From the NCBI RefSeq assembly GCF_012221945.1, contig NZ_CP032549.1, forward strand, positions 1,674,001 through 1,738,000: 64,000 nt of DNA, given 5' to 3'. Below are positions 16,982-25,841 of this stretch, piece after piece (positions within the stretch are counted from its first letter, which is position 1; each line of letters opens with the position of its first letter). Source of the stretch: Glutamicibacter mishrai. Its GTDB lineage: Bacteria > Actinomycetota > Actinomycetes > Actinomycetales > Micrococcaceae. The notes beneath the pieces are model-generated. The model did no database searches and had not been told where the DNA came from. It worked only from the letters and a program-made list of their open reading frames with translations. The translations under genes and the position numbers were made by a program.

Positions 16982-19243
16982 TTGAGCACTGCACCCGCCG
17001 ATCCACAGAGCACGCCGCCATCTCGGCGTGAAGCAAAACAGGAGCAACAAAACCTCACTCCGCAAGAGGCGGCCGCCAAGCGCGCTAAGGCTGAGAAGAT
17101 CGGACGGACAGTCGCGGTTTTCATCATGCCTCTGATGATCGTAGGCATGATGATCTGGGGTTACCTCGGAGCCATGCACCATCAAGAAGCCAAGAACATG
17201 CCCGTTGCAATTAGCGCAACGAGCTCCTCGGCGGCTGAAAAATTTGCTAAGTCACTTGAAGAGCAAAACTCCGACGCAGTAGATATCACCATCGCCGACT
17301 CCGGCCTGGAAGCTCGCACACAGGTCACCGATCGCGATGTGACGGCAGCCGTGGTTCTGGATGATAAGTCTGCGACTCTGTACACCGCCAGCGGTGCCGG
17401 TGTTTCCAGCTCTTCAGCCATCACCGCAGTGCTTACCCCCGTATTGGCCGAAGATGGATTTACGATCAACAGCCAGGACCTTGCGCCACTTCCTGAGAAT
17501 GACTCCATGGGTATGGGCGCCATGCTCCTGTCCACAGCGATGATCACCGCCGGTTACATGCCCTGGTCCCTGGCTTTCTCCAACTCTCCCGAGTTGCTCA
17601 AGCGTCGTCGCGCGCTGCCATTACTGGCCGGCTGGTCTCTTCTACTCTCAGGTCTGGGTATTTTGATTGGCGGACCAATCTTGGGCGTCATCCCAGCCGC
17701 CAGCATCATTCCGGTGTGGGGCACACTGGCACTAGGCGTCTTCGCCGTCGGTTCCTCGCAGGTTCTTTTGACCCGCATCTTCGGCGCCATGGCCGTAATC
17801 CCCGGCATGTTCCTGTTCATGGTGCTCGGTCAGCCTGCCTCCAACATGGGCATGTCCGTATATATGCTGCCGAAGATCTTCCCGTTCCTGCACCAGTTCT
17901 TGCCAATGCCCGCTCTCGGTGAGGCCATGCGTTCGGTACTGTACTTTGATGGCAACGGGGCTGGGAAACATATTCTGATCCTCATCGCTGGCGCAGTGGC
18001 AGCTGTATTGCTAACCACGTTCATCGACTTCCTGCGAGTCCGTAAGGGAAAGAGCCCCACACCAACGCAGATTAACGTTGTCTCGCTACACGGTGGCGCA
18101 CGCCCTAAGAACAGAGCTTGGCGCTACATTACCTTGGGTGCAGTTCCCTTCGGCATGATCGCCATCATGCTCACCGCTATGCTCGGCGCAATGCAAGAAC
18201 CAACGCCTCGACATATGCCAGTGGCTTTGGTCGGCTCCACCACCGAACAGGCTCAGCAGATGGCCGACTCCTTGAATGAATCCATGGAGGGCAAGTTCGA
18301 CTTCACCATCTTGGATAACGCGGATGATGCCAAGGCTATGGTCGAAGCTCAAGACCTCACCGGCGCATTTATCTTGCCAAGCCAAGACGATCCACAGGCC
18401 ACGATCTATACCGCGCAGGCTTCAGGCAACGCTGCCTCGCAGGTAGTTGTTCAGGTCTTCACCCAAATTGGCCAGTCGCAAAAGATGGCCGTGGACCATC
18501 AAGAGCTTGCCCCACTGCCAGATAACGACAATATAGGCACCGCCACCATGTACTACGGTATGGGCTGGGTGATGGCAGGATTCATGGTCATCATGGTTGG
18601 CTCGACCGCCGCCCCGCACGTTCGTCCACTGAAGAAACTCATCCCACTGCTGGCGGTCTATTCGGCCTTCATGTCTCTGGTTCTGTATTTGATCGCCGGT
18701 CCGTTTACCAACGCCGTGGATGGACACTTTGGGAAGCTGTTCAGTGTCGGCATGTTGGCCATCTTCGCAGTAGCGATGCTGACCACCGTATTCAACCGAC
18801 TAATTGGCATGCTTTGCTTGCTGCCAACAATGCTGCTGGTGATGTTCCTCGGCGTACCAGCCTCCAACGGTGCGCTGTCGATCTACATGGAACCGCGCAT
18901 GTTCAACATCCTGCATGACATCCTGCCGATGCCAGCAGCGGTTGAATCGATCCGCTCGATTCTCTACTTCGATTCAGAAGGTCTGAGTGCTCACCTAGTG
19001 ACCCTAGCCATCTGGGCTCTGGTCTGCCTGGCCGTGACCATGGTGATTGACCAGCTCAAGCCGGTCCGAACCACCAGCCACCCAGTACCCGAGGAAGAGC
19101 TAGCAGCTCTTCAGGGTCGCGCGCTGGAAGCCAAGGCAACAGAGGCCGCGCAGGGCGCGGACCAGATTGATGCTGAAGCTCAGCACCTCATCCATGACGA
19201 CCACTCGCAGGTCGAGGAAGAGAAAGACACAGTTCAGGTCTAA
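16982..19243 (+). CDS. Large internally duplicated membrane protein (YhgE/Pip or ABC-2 like)
   Basis: About 753 residues from a TTG at 16982, chosen because gaggag lies 9 nt upstream and because the longer frame from 16865 would put the TetR palindrome inside the gene. Two homologous halves (about 45-345 and 385-690) each contain a first membrane helix, a soluble extracytoplasmic domain (opening MPVA, closing DLAPLPxND), and several C-terminal membrane helices ending in a shared GxPASN...LPMPA...RSxLYFD block. This layout resembles ABC-2/YhgE-type membrane proteins, fused in tandem. The C-terminal tail is acidic. Controlled by the divergent TetR, it may export or tolerate a hydrophobic compound; this is inference, and no ATPase is adjacent. 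Confidence 0.75.
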   Translation: MSTAPADPQSTPPSRREAKQEQQNLTPQEAAAKRAKAEKIGRTVAVFIMPLMIVGMMIWGYLGAMHHQEAKNMPVAISATSSSAAEKFAKSLEEQNSDAVDITIADSGLEARTQVTDRDVTAAVVLDDKSATLYTASGAGVSSSSAITAVLTPVLAEDGFTINSQDLAPLPENDSMGMGAMLLSTAMITAGYMPWSLAFSNSPELLKRRRALPLLAGWSLLLSGLGILIGGPILGVIPAASIIPVWGTLALGVFAVGSSQVLLTRIFGAMAVIPGMFLFMVLGQPASNMGMSVYMLPKIFPFLHQFLPMPALGEAMRSVLYFDGNGAGKHILILIAGAVAAVLLTTFIDFLRVRKGKSPTPTQINVVSLHGGARPKNRAWRYITLGAVPFGMIAIMLTAMLGAMQEPTPRHMPVALVGSTTEQAQQMADSLNESMEGKFDFTILDNADDAKAMVEAQDLTGAFILPSQDDPQATIYTAQASGNAASQVVVQVFTQIGQSQKMAVDHQELAPLPDNDNIGTATMYYGMGWVMAGFMVIMVGSTAAPHVRPLKKLIPLLAVYSAFMSLVLYLIAGPFTNAVDGHFGKLFSVGMLAIFAVAMLTTVFNRLIGMLCLLPTMLLVMFLGVPASNGALSIYMEPRMFNILHDILPMPAAVESIRSILYFDSEGLSAHLVTLAIWALVCLAVTMVIDQLKPVRTTSHPVPEEELAALQGRALEAKATEAAQGADQIDAEAQHLIHDDHSQVEEEKDTVQV

Positions 19244-19264
19244 CCACACCTGCTCTACTTAAAC

Positions 19265-19300
19265 GCTGCGGGGCCGATGATTTTTCATCGACCCCGCAGC
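19265..19300. terminator. Bidirectional terminator
   Basis: A 16-bp stem with one mismatch and a TTTT loop (GCTGCGGGG...CCCCGCAGC) lies between the converging membrane protein and AEC transporter genes, followed on the plus strand by cctttcatttt. Confidence 0.85.
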
Positions 19301-19303
19301 CTT

Positions 19304-20317
19304 TCATTTTAAGACCAGCTGGGCCAGCACGGGCAATGCGATAACGGACAGCAGGCAGGTGATCACGATAGCCACCGCAGTGGGTTCGCCGTCTCCGGTG
19401 TCGTTGTACGCCATGATGTAGGCGGTGGCGCTGACCGGCATGGCAGCCATCAAGACTGCTGCGTTGAACCAAATGCGATCCAGGTCCGGGGCAAAAAGTT
19501 GGAGCATCAGCACCGTGAGCAGCGGCAGGGCCACCAGCTTGCCGATGACCATGACCAGCATGGAGCTCTTGGCCCAAGCAGCCGGTGCCGCAGCCGATTT
19601 CACTGGCGCATTCCTGGCCGCACGTGAGCGTTCAATGGTTCGCTTCAGGGACATGCCGATGACAAAGAGCGCTCCGGGAGCCGCAGCGGCGGAGAGCAGG
19701 TCAATGGTGTCGTCAATCGGAGCCGGTACGCGGACTCCCGAAAGCACCACGGCACCGCCGATGACCATGGCCCAGGTGACCGGGCTATAAAGCAGCGCGT
19801 TGCGGATGGTGCGCAGGAGCCGGGATCCGCTGGCAGGATGCTGCCCTGCGTCAGCCCCGGCTGGCATCATGATCTGCGTGAGGATGGGGAACCCGACCAT
19901 GAAGATGATGTTGTGCACCAGTTGGCCCATCCCGGCGGCGAAGCCGGCCTGCGGGCCCATCACACCCAGGATCACCGGAATACCGAGGTAGGAAACGTTG
20001 CCAAAACTCGTGGTGAGCATTCCGGCGAGCGCACGGGCTTTCCCCACGCGCAGCAGGTATCTGAAGAGGATCCAGCTGACCCCGGCAAAGAGCAGTGTCG
20101 CGACAATGCTGATCCAGAGGAATGAGAAGGGCACTCCCTGGCTGATGTCGGCGCGGCCCACCACTTTGTACAGCAGCGCAGGCAAGGCCACGTAGAACAC
20201 GAAGACGTTCAATGCTGGTTCGACGGAGGCTGGAAATTTGGGTGCGTAACTCGTGCCGTAGCCGATGAGCATGATGAAGAACAGCGGCAAGACACCGTAG
20301 AGCACGTCGAGGAACAC
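19304..20317 (-). CDS. AEC-family transporter (auxin efflux carrier-like permease)
   Basis: 337 residues, about ten membrane segments in two five-helix halves around a hydrophilic centre (about 185-235). The N-terminus (VLPLFFIMLIGYG) and the second-half AVLMAAMPVSATAYIMA stretch are typical of the AEC family, which exports or imports organic acids and amino-acid derivatives. Substrate unknown. It is divergent from an SDR gene with about 200 bp between the starts. Confidence 0.88.
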   Translation of the reverse strand: MFLDVLYGVLPLFFIMLIGYGTSYAPKFPASVEPALNVFVFYVALPALLYKVVGRADISQGVPFSFLWISIVATLLFAGVSWILFRYLLRVGKARALAGMLTTSFGNVSYLGIPVILGVMGPQAGFAAGMGQLVHNIIFMVGFPILTQIMMPAGADAGQHPASGSRLLRTIRNALLYSPVTWAMVIGGAVVLSGVRVPAPIDDTIDLLSAAAAPGALFVIGMSLKRTIERSRAARNAPVKSAAAPAAWAKSSMLVMVIGKLVALPLLTVLMLQLFAPDLDRIWFNAAVLMAAMPVSATAYIMAYNDTGDGEPTAVAIVITCLLSVIALPVLAQLVLK

Positions 20318-20515
20318 AAGACTCCTTTGAAGGTTGACCGGCCAAGATGCTGTGGGCCGGACATATCAACCCTAGTTGCTTGGGCAGCTTTGGCTCCATC
20401 CGGCCATAGCGGCCGCGCAACATCCGGTGCCTGGACTGGGCATTGCAGGCATGGATTCCTAGGATGGGAGAAGGCACGCTACACCGATGTAGTTGGAACC
20501 TTGCAAGGAGAAAAG

Positions 20516-21280
20516 ATGTCCCAGTCCCCTCATCCGCATGGACAGGCTCGCACCGTGGTGATCACCGGCGCCGGTTCAGGCATCGGACGTGCCACCGCAC
20601 GCTTGCTCCTGTCGCAGGGTTGGAATGTTGCGCTGGCAGGGCGCACCGAGGCCACCTTGGAAGAGACGGCGCGGTCGCATCCATCGGCTTTGGTCCATCC
20701 CGCCGATGTCACCGATGCGAGAGCCATGGATGAGCTTTTCGCCGCGGCACATGCTCGATTCGGCTCGGTCGACGTGCTCTTTAATAACGCTGGAATCTTC
20801 GGGCCATCGGTGCCGATTGATGAACTGAGCCCTGAGCAATGGGATCAGGTGTGCCAGATCAATCTGACCGGAGCTATCAACGCGGCCCGCGTTGCCTTTG
20901 CGCATTTCAAAGCCCGTGGTGGTGGCCGCATCATCAACAACGGCTCGATTTCGGCTCAGGTTCCGCGGGTGAATTCGGTAGCTTACACGGTGACCAAACA
21001 CGGAATCGCGGGGCTGACCAAGGCGTTGGAGCTTGATGGCCGTCCTTATCGCATCCGTGCCACGCAGGTGGATATCGGCAATACGGCCAGTGACCTGCTC
21101 GATGATTTTGGTGCTCATTCCGGGGCCTTGCAGCCCAGCGGCCAGCGCATGGTTGAGCCGACCTTCCCGCTGGAAGAGGCGGCGCAGGCCATCGCCTATA
21201 TTGCCGCGGTTCCCTTGGGAACCTCAATTAATCAGTTCACCATTACCGCCGGTGGCATGCCCTATATCGGACGGGGCTAG
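20516..21280 (+). CDS. Short-chain dehydrogenase/reductase
   Basis: 254 residues from the ATG at 20516, which has a clear aaggag site; a longer frame upstream lacks one. Classical SDR: TGAGSGIG cofactor loop near the N-terminus, NNAG motif, catalytic Ser in NNGSIS and YxxxK in VAYTVTKHG. The arginine after the second strand (AGRTE) suggests NADP(H). Substrate unknown. A SnoaL-like gene follows after 10 nt, so the two form an operon. Confidence 0.92.
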   Translation: MSQSPHPHGQARTVVITGAGSGIGRATARLLLSQGWNVALAGRTEATLEETARSHPSALVHPADVTDARAMDELFAAAHARFGSVDVLFNNAGIFGPSVPIDELSPEQWDQVCQINLTGAINAARVAFAHFKARGGGRIINNGSISAQVPRVNSVAYTVTKHGIAGLTKALELDGRPYRIRATQVDIGNTASDLLDDFGAHSGALQPSGQRMVEPTFPLEEAAQAIAYIAAVPLGTSINQFTITAGGMPYIGRG

Positions 21281-21290
21281 GGGAAATCCA

Positions 21291-21662
21291 ATGAACGTAG
21301 AAGTACCTTCAACGTGTGGCAATGCTCCACGGCATCAGATCATTACCGAAGTTCTAGCCGCGATTTACCGCAAAGACTTGCCCGCACTTGAACAATGGCT
21401 CTCACCGGACGTTCGGTGGATCGTCGCTGGAATTCAGCCATTGGACGGCTTGGATGCAGTGCGCGAATGGATACTTGCGATACCAGAAACGCGAACTGTG
21501 CAATTTCTCAGCGTGCTAACGCACGGTGCGGAAGGAAGCGCTGATGGCCAAAGCTACGACGCTAATAATTCCGTGACCCGCTTCAGCCACGTCCTGAGAT
21601 TCGCTTCCGCCGGCAAAACCGCAAAGATCAAGCAGATTCGCAGCTATTTCGTAAAGCAGTGA
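21291..21662 (+). CDS. SnoaL-like / NTF2-fold protein
   Basis: 123 residues from the ATG at 21291, placed 10 nt after the SDR stop with ggggaaatcc in front. The pattern of an N-terminal helix, DLPALEQWLSPDVRWIV and late beta strands ending in QIRSYFVKQ fits the NTF2-like (SnoaL) fold seen in small isomerases and accessory proteins. No catalytic residues can be assigned. Likely works with the adjacent SDR. Confidence 0.7.
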   Translation: MNVEVPSTCGNAPRHQIITEVLAAIYRKDLPALEQWLSPDVRWIVAGIQPLDGLDAVREWILAIPETRTVQFLSVLTHGAEGSADGQSYDANNSVTRFSHVLRFASAGKTAKIKQIRSYFVKQ

Positions 21663-21679
21663 ACCGTGGGGTTGGCACT

Positions 21680-22129
21680 CTAGAAGTATTCAGCGAGCAA
21701 CGATTCAAGCTTGCCCAGTGCTGAATGCCAAGCCTTGGTGCTCGAATCAACCACTTCGTAGGGCAATGGGCCCTGAGTCAGGGTCAGCATGGTCTGGCCC
21801 GCGAACTCCTTGAACTCGATGCGGGTTTCAATAACAAGGTCCAGGGTCATCTCATGGGGTCCGTCGGCGCTGACCAGGCACTCGTATTCATCAAAAGTGG
21901 TTAACACCGCTTTCAGCGGCACCTTGGCCTCTGGGTTGCCGACCTGCACCATTTCCAGTTCGTGGCGGCCGCCTACTTTGGCTTCAAAAACGACGGACTC
22001 TTCGTTGACTGCCCAGCCGTGTGGACCCCACCATTGCGCGATGATTTCAGGCTCTACAAAAGCTGCCCAGACGGCAGTCCTCGGTGCAGAAAACTGTCGC
22101 GCAACCACCAATTCAGTCATCGATTCCAT
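21680..22129 (-). CDS. SRPBCC / AHSA1-family protein
   Basis: 149 residues. The opening VARQFSAPRTAVWAAFVEPEIIAQWWGP is the typical first strand and helix of the activator-of-Hsp90-homologue (START-like) fold; the GGRHELEM and GQTMLTLTQ strands also fit. Such proteins bind small hydrophobic ligands; the role here is unknown. The start may be the fourth-codon Met (22120). Convergent with the preceding gene. Confidence 0.85.
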   Translation of the reverse strand: MESMTELVVARQFSAPRTAVWAAFVEPEIIAQWWGPHGWAVNEESVVFEAKVGGRHELEMVQVGNPEAKVPLKAVLTTFDEYECLVSADGPHEMTLDLVIETRIEFKEFAGQTMLTLTQGPLPYEVVDSSTKAWHSALGKLESLLAEYF

Positions 22130-22654
22130 GAGTTCAATGGTATCGCTAGTTAAAGATGCTGTAGCCCCGACCTTGGCCTCAGATCACTTTCATTCTCTTA
22201 GCAAAACAGCGGAAAAGTACCGCAAACGATGGCAGACGAGAACGCTGGCTCTGCCACGTTGGTCGCAATCGAGTTCAAGGCGAAGGTGAAAGTGAAAAGC
22301 AGGTTAGACATTTAGTGTTCTCCGTACTCATGAATGCGAGGATGATCTGTCGTGGCATTCTCATGCCACTAACTACTTTTCATCGAGGTCACGGTCTCGC
22401 ACCTATACAAAAGAACAGTTCTCGCAAATTATCTGCTTTCAGCTGGATTTATTCTGTCCCTGCAAATCCGTCAGAACTCTTCCGTTTTCCCTGGCGTAAA
22501 AAGCAACATGCCTCTCTACCAACCCGATCTTCTTGGGCCAAGGATCGTTGAACTTTTGTACACCGCAAGACTGTACGGAAGTACAGGGTCGCTTGATTCA
22601 ACGGCTAATACAGTCGTTATCAACAACAACGATTCCAAACCAGGAAGGCCCATC
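22130..22654. other. Gene-poor gap before the RiPP cluster
   Basis: About 525 bases without a gene I can support. The composition is visibly more AT-rich than the flanks. A 78-codon frame (22315-22551) has no ribosome site and unlikely composition. Near the right end is an inverted repeat (22571-22586) and possible promoter elements for the RiPP cluster. Confidence 0.6.
22548..22586 (+). promoter_or_regulatory. Possible promoter/operator of the RiPP cluster
   Basis: CTGTAC-GGAA-GTACAG (22571-22586) is a 6-bp inverted repeat about 70 bp before the exporter gene; TTGAAC at 22548-22553 would be a -35 element 17 bp ahead of it. The repeat could bind the response regulator encoded downstream. Both readings are tentative. 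Confidence 0.35.
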
Positions 22655-23629
22655 ATGAACGGATTGCAGCTAAGCGGCGTTAGTCGCAGCTTCGGGGACC
22701 GTACCGTCTTGCACAGCATGGATCTTTCGGTCCAGCGCGGCGAGATCGTCGGTTTCATCGGAGGCAATGGTGCCGGCAAGACAACGAGCATGAGGCTGAT
22801 CTTGGGACTACTGAGCGCCGATCAAGGACAAATTATGTGGGATGGCAAACCCATCTCCGCCCAGGATCGACGCAACATCGGTTACATGCCTGAAGAACGC
22901 GGACTTTACCCACAGATGCCGGTGCGCGAACAGATCATCCACTTTGCATTATTGGAAGGTCATAAGCTTCCCGTTGCCCGCACGGTGGCAGATGATCTCA
23001 TCTCTTCATTGGGACTTCAGGGTAGAGAACGCACGCTCATTCAGGATCTCTCGCTGGGCAACCAACAGCGAGTTCAGTTAGCAGTTTCGCTGGTGGGCGA
23101 CCCAGCACTACTGGTACTCGACGAACCATTTTCTGGCTTAGATCCCAGCGCTGTGGCAACCATGGGCGAATTGATCCGTGAACAAGCTGCCCGCGGAGTC
23201 GGCGTTCTTTTCTCTTCTCACCAACTGGATCTAGTTGAACGACTCTGTGACCGGGTCTGCATTCTCGACCAAGGTCGAGTAAAGGCCAGCGGAAGCATCA
23301 CGGAGCTAAAAACCGAAGGCAAAAGTCGTTGGCAGCTGAACTTCTCCCACAATGCAGATGCCTTCGCAGCTGAAACAGCAATGCTTCGGGACATCGACGT
23401 GACGTGGTCTTCCGCAGATCGAACCAGCGTCATGGTCTGCCTGGAAGGCGATGACCGCGACATACCTACGCAGCTTCTAGCCATTGCCCAGAGACACGGT
23501 GGATTGCGCAGCATCGAATCCGTTCAACGCTCTCTGGATGAATTACTCACGAAGCAATACATTTCGGCTGGTTTGGCCACAACAGCCGCAGCCGAACCAG
23601 TGACAACAGCATCGGAGGCAAGTAAATGA
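22655..23629 (+). CDS. ABC transporter ATP-binding protein (RiPP exporter/immunity)
   Basis: 324 residues from the ATG at 22655 (aggaagg ribosome site; the frame upstream has none). The Walker A loop is GGNGAGKTT, the signature is LSLGNQQRVQLA (LSxGxxQ), Walker B is LLVLDEP, followed by the H-loop SSHQLD. The 50-70 residue C-terminal extension resembles the DUF4162 domain of NatA-type drug exporters. It overlaps the permease gene by 4 nt. Likely exports the lanthipeptide or confers self-protection. Confidence 0.92.
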   Translation: MNGLQLSGVSRSFGDRTVLHSMDLSVQRGEIVGFIGGNGAGKTTSMRLILGLLSADQGQIMWDGKPISAQDRRNIGYMPEERGLYPQMPVREQIIHFALLEGHKLPVARTVADDLISSLGLQGRERTLIQDLSLGNQQRVQLAVSLVGDPALLVLDEPFSGLDPSAVATMGELIREQAARGVGVLFSSHQLDLVERLCDRVCILDQGRVKASGSITELKTEGKSRWQLNFSHNADAFAAETAMLRDIDVTWSSADRTSVMVCLEGDDRDIPTQLLAIAQRHGGLRSIESVQRSLDELLTKQYISAGLATTAAAEPVTTASEASK

Positions 23630-24525
23630 ATACCGCTACCTTGAACATCGGCACCGTTTCGAAATCACGGCAAGCACTACGCGAAACAGGACTAGTTATC
23701 CGTAGGGAAATCCTCACCCGAACGGCAAACCGCACCATTCTAGTGACCACCGGGCTGCTCACATTGGGCGTCGGTGCTGCAGCAAGTGTTGGAGGCTGGT
23801 TTCTCGTCAACTCCCCGCAGGGCCTTGATACGTTCAACCTGAACCCACGCATGCTCTTCGCCACCGCCATGATCTGCGCTCTACTGACCTCTCTGGTCTA
23901 TTCCTCACAAAGCTTGACCTCCGGAGTGGTGGAAGAGAAGTCCTCCCGAGTTGTTGAAATCCTGCTCACCAAGATCGGAATCGGGCCGCTACTTGCCGGC
24001 AAGTTACTGGGTATCGGGCTGGTCACGCTGGCTCAACTATTAGTGATCGGCGGTGCCGGAGTACTCGGGTTCACGGTGATGGGCGGGTTCTCTCTTATTG
24101 ATATCCAGGTGGGCCCATCATTGATGTGGTTCATGGTGTGGTTCTTGCTCGGCTATGCAGTCTTCGCGCTGCTCAACACTGCTTTGGCAGCCACTGTGGC
24201 CCGGCAGGAGGACCTGGCTTCGGCAGTCATGCCGCTGTCGGTATTGCAAATGGTCCTTTTGGTTATCTCGCTGTACGTCTTACCAACTCACCTTGATAAC
24301 GCCTGGCTACATGCTCTGTCCTTTGTCCCGCTATTTTCCTCTTATCTGATGCCTATTCGATTCGGTCTTGACGGTATTGAAATGTGGCAAATGATTGCGG
24401 CCGCCGGCCTCAGTTTGATGGCAATCCCTGTCCTGTTCTGGGTTGCAACCCTTCTTTATCGCAACAATGCTTTGCGCACCGGGTCCCGAGTCTCCCTGCG
24501 TACTTCCCTGAGCGCGGCCGACTAA
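23626..24525 (+). CDS. ABC-2 type permease (RiPP exporter/immunity)
   Basis: 299 residues. A cytoplasmic N-terminus (about 35 residues) is followed by a first membrane segment near 38-60 and then five more. The VVEEKSSRVVEILLTKIG loop is characteristic of NatB/ABC-2 permeases. It is translationally coupled to the ATPase. There is no peptidase C39 domain, so leader removal is probably left to the M16 peptidases downstream. Confidence 0.9.
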   Translation: MNTATLNIGTVSKSRQALRETGLVIRREILTRTANRTILVTTGLLTLGVGAAASVGGWFLVNSPQGLDTFNLNPRMLFATAMICALLTSLVYSSQSLTSGVVEEKSSRVVEILLTKIGIGPLLAGKLLGIGLVTLAQLLVIGGAGVLGFTVMGGFSLIDIQVGPSLMWFMVWFLLGYAVFALLNTALAATVARQEDLASAVMPLSVLQMVLLVISLYVLPTHLDNAWLHALSFVPLFSSYLMPIRFGLDGIEMWQMIAAAGLSLMAIPVLFWVATLLYRNNALRTGSRVSLRTSLSAAD

Positions 24526-24575
24526 TACCAATTCCGTAAACCTGATCACTACACGTCTTTGAAAGGACAAAAACA

Positions 24576-24704
24576 ATGCCTGAAACCAACACCGCGCAAA
24601 ATAGCCCGTCCAAATCCCCGAAGCTGAAGAAGCACCTTCGAAATCTCGCTCTGCTCCTCATTGGCATCGCCGTGGCTTACGCCATCACTACCTTCCTGGC
24701 CTAG
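24576..24704 (+). CDS. 42-aa single-pass membrane peptide in the RiPP cluster
   Basis: A small gene with a good gaaagga ribosome site 50 nt after the permease. The N-terminal ~25 residues are polar and lysine-rich (SPSKSPKLKKHLRN), the rest is one hydrophobic helix (LALLLIGIAVAYAITTFLA). It has no cysteine, so it is not a lanthionine precursor. Position between exporter and kinase suggests an immunity or transporter-associated peptide; this is inference only. Confidence 0.65.
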   Translation: MPETNTAQNSPSKSPKLKKHLRNLALLLIGIAVAYAITTFLA

Positions 24705-24741
24705 CCGCTGTCCAAACCTCATAGCCTGAAAGCGCATCGCC

Positions 24742-25839
24742 ATGACCGTCATTCTTAATCCCTCACCTCCGGCGTCCCAAGCTGGCACCACGGCAGCGCA
24801 GCAGGCCCAACCTCTACTAGATGGTCTTGGCCGGGCACAAATCCGCACAGTTTCACCGACACAATTCGCTGGACGTAATGGCAGCTGGATCATGGAACTA
24901 ACAGACGGGAGTCGGATCTTCGTCAAGAAGTTCAATACGTCTGCGACATCGCCGCAGGCATTTGCCCGATCAATGAACTTTTCAACCTTTGCTAGAAACT
25001 ATCCACAGCATGCGCCTAGCACCCCCAAGTTGTTAGCAGGGGATGAATCAACTGGCCTGTTGCTGTTCGACTACTGTTCGGGAACCAGCCTGGCTCATCT
25101 GATCGTCCAAGATGCTTTGCCCGTGAGTTTCGCGGCAGATTCCGGCAGGTTACTGGCGCGATTACATTCAGGCCCTACTGACGGATTGGAACCAGCGGGT
25201 AGCACGCTACCGGTGCAGATGTTGCGCTTCGGTGTCACACATACCAGGTACTTGGATTTCACGTTGGCAGAGCTCAGCCTGTACCCAACGTTGCAACAGG
25301 ACGGCGAACTTCTTCAAGCACTCGAAGCCCTACAAGATGCTGAGGAGACGAACCGCAAATCACCAATTCACGGTGATTTGCGGTGGGACCAATTTCATCT
25401 GAACGATTCGCAGCTGAATCTGTTGGATTGGGAAGACTTCTGCCTGGGAGACCCTGCACGAGACATTGGAACACTGGCCGGGGAATGGATCTACCGCGCG
25501 GTGCTCGACACGGTCACATCTCGTGGCGGAGCCGATTCCCCACCCGAATATTTTGATGAAAACAGTGCGACAACGATGATATCTCACCGGCTAGCTGCAG
25601 TAGTTCCGCAGCTACAAGAGCTGTGGCACCACTATCGGCTTAATTCCAGCACCGATGACTCGCAACTGGCATTGCGCGTCACAGCACGGTTGGGGTGGCA
25701 TTTGGTGGATCGTTCAATGGCTAGGGCAGCCATGGTTTCCAGGCTCCCCGGCATTGAACGGGCAGCGGCCGGCATCGGCCGTAGAGCCTTGCTGGACCCC
25801 GCACGATATAGCCACGCACTAGGTTTCGGAAAGGACTGA
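24742..25839 (+). CDS. APH-like kinase of class V lanthipeptide synthetase (LxmK-like)
   Basis: 365 residues with the aminoglycoside phosphotransferase fold. Visible kinase elements: ATP-lysine region VKKFN (61-65), catalytic loop HGDLRWDQ (210-217, catalytic D212, with Gln in place of the usual Asn), and metal-binding LLDWEDF (227-233, D229). In class V lanthipeptides (lexapeptide LxmK) and thioamitides (TvaC-type), such kinases phosphorylate Ser/Thr of the precursor before elimination to dehydro residues. The context here (HopA1-like protein, decarboxylase, M16 pair, Cys/Thr precursors) makes that role likely. Two bases separate it from the next gene. Confidence 0.82.
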   Translation: MTVILNPSPPASQAGTTAAQQAQPLLDGLGRAQIRTVSPTQFAGRNGSWIMELTDGSRIFVKKFNTSATSPQAFARSMNFSTFARNYPQHAPSTPKLLAGDESTGLLLFDYCSGTSLAHLIVQDALPVSFAADSGRLLARLHSGPTDGLEPAGSTLPVQMLRFGVTHTRYLDFTLAELSLYPTLQQDGELLQALEALQDAEETNRKSPIHGDLRWDQFHLNDSQLNLLDWEDFCLGDPARDIGTLAGEWIYRAVLDTVTSRGGADSPPEYFDENSATTMISHRLAAVVPQLQELWHHYRLNSSTDDSQLALRVTARLGWHLVDRSMARAAMVSRLPGIERAAAGIGRRALLDPARYSHALGFGKD

Positions 25840-25841
25840 GA

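Noticed and set aside
22315..22551. A 78-codon frame in the gap before the RiPP cluster
   Set aside because: No ribosome site, unusual composition and no motif; more likely non-coding.
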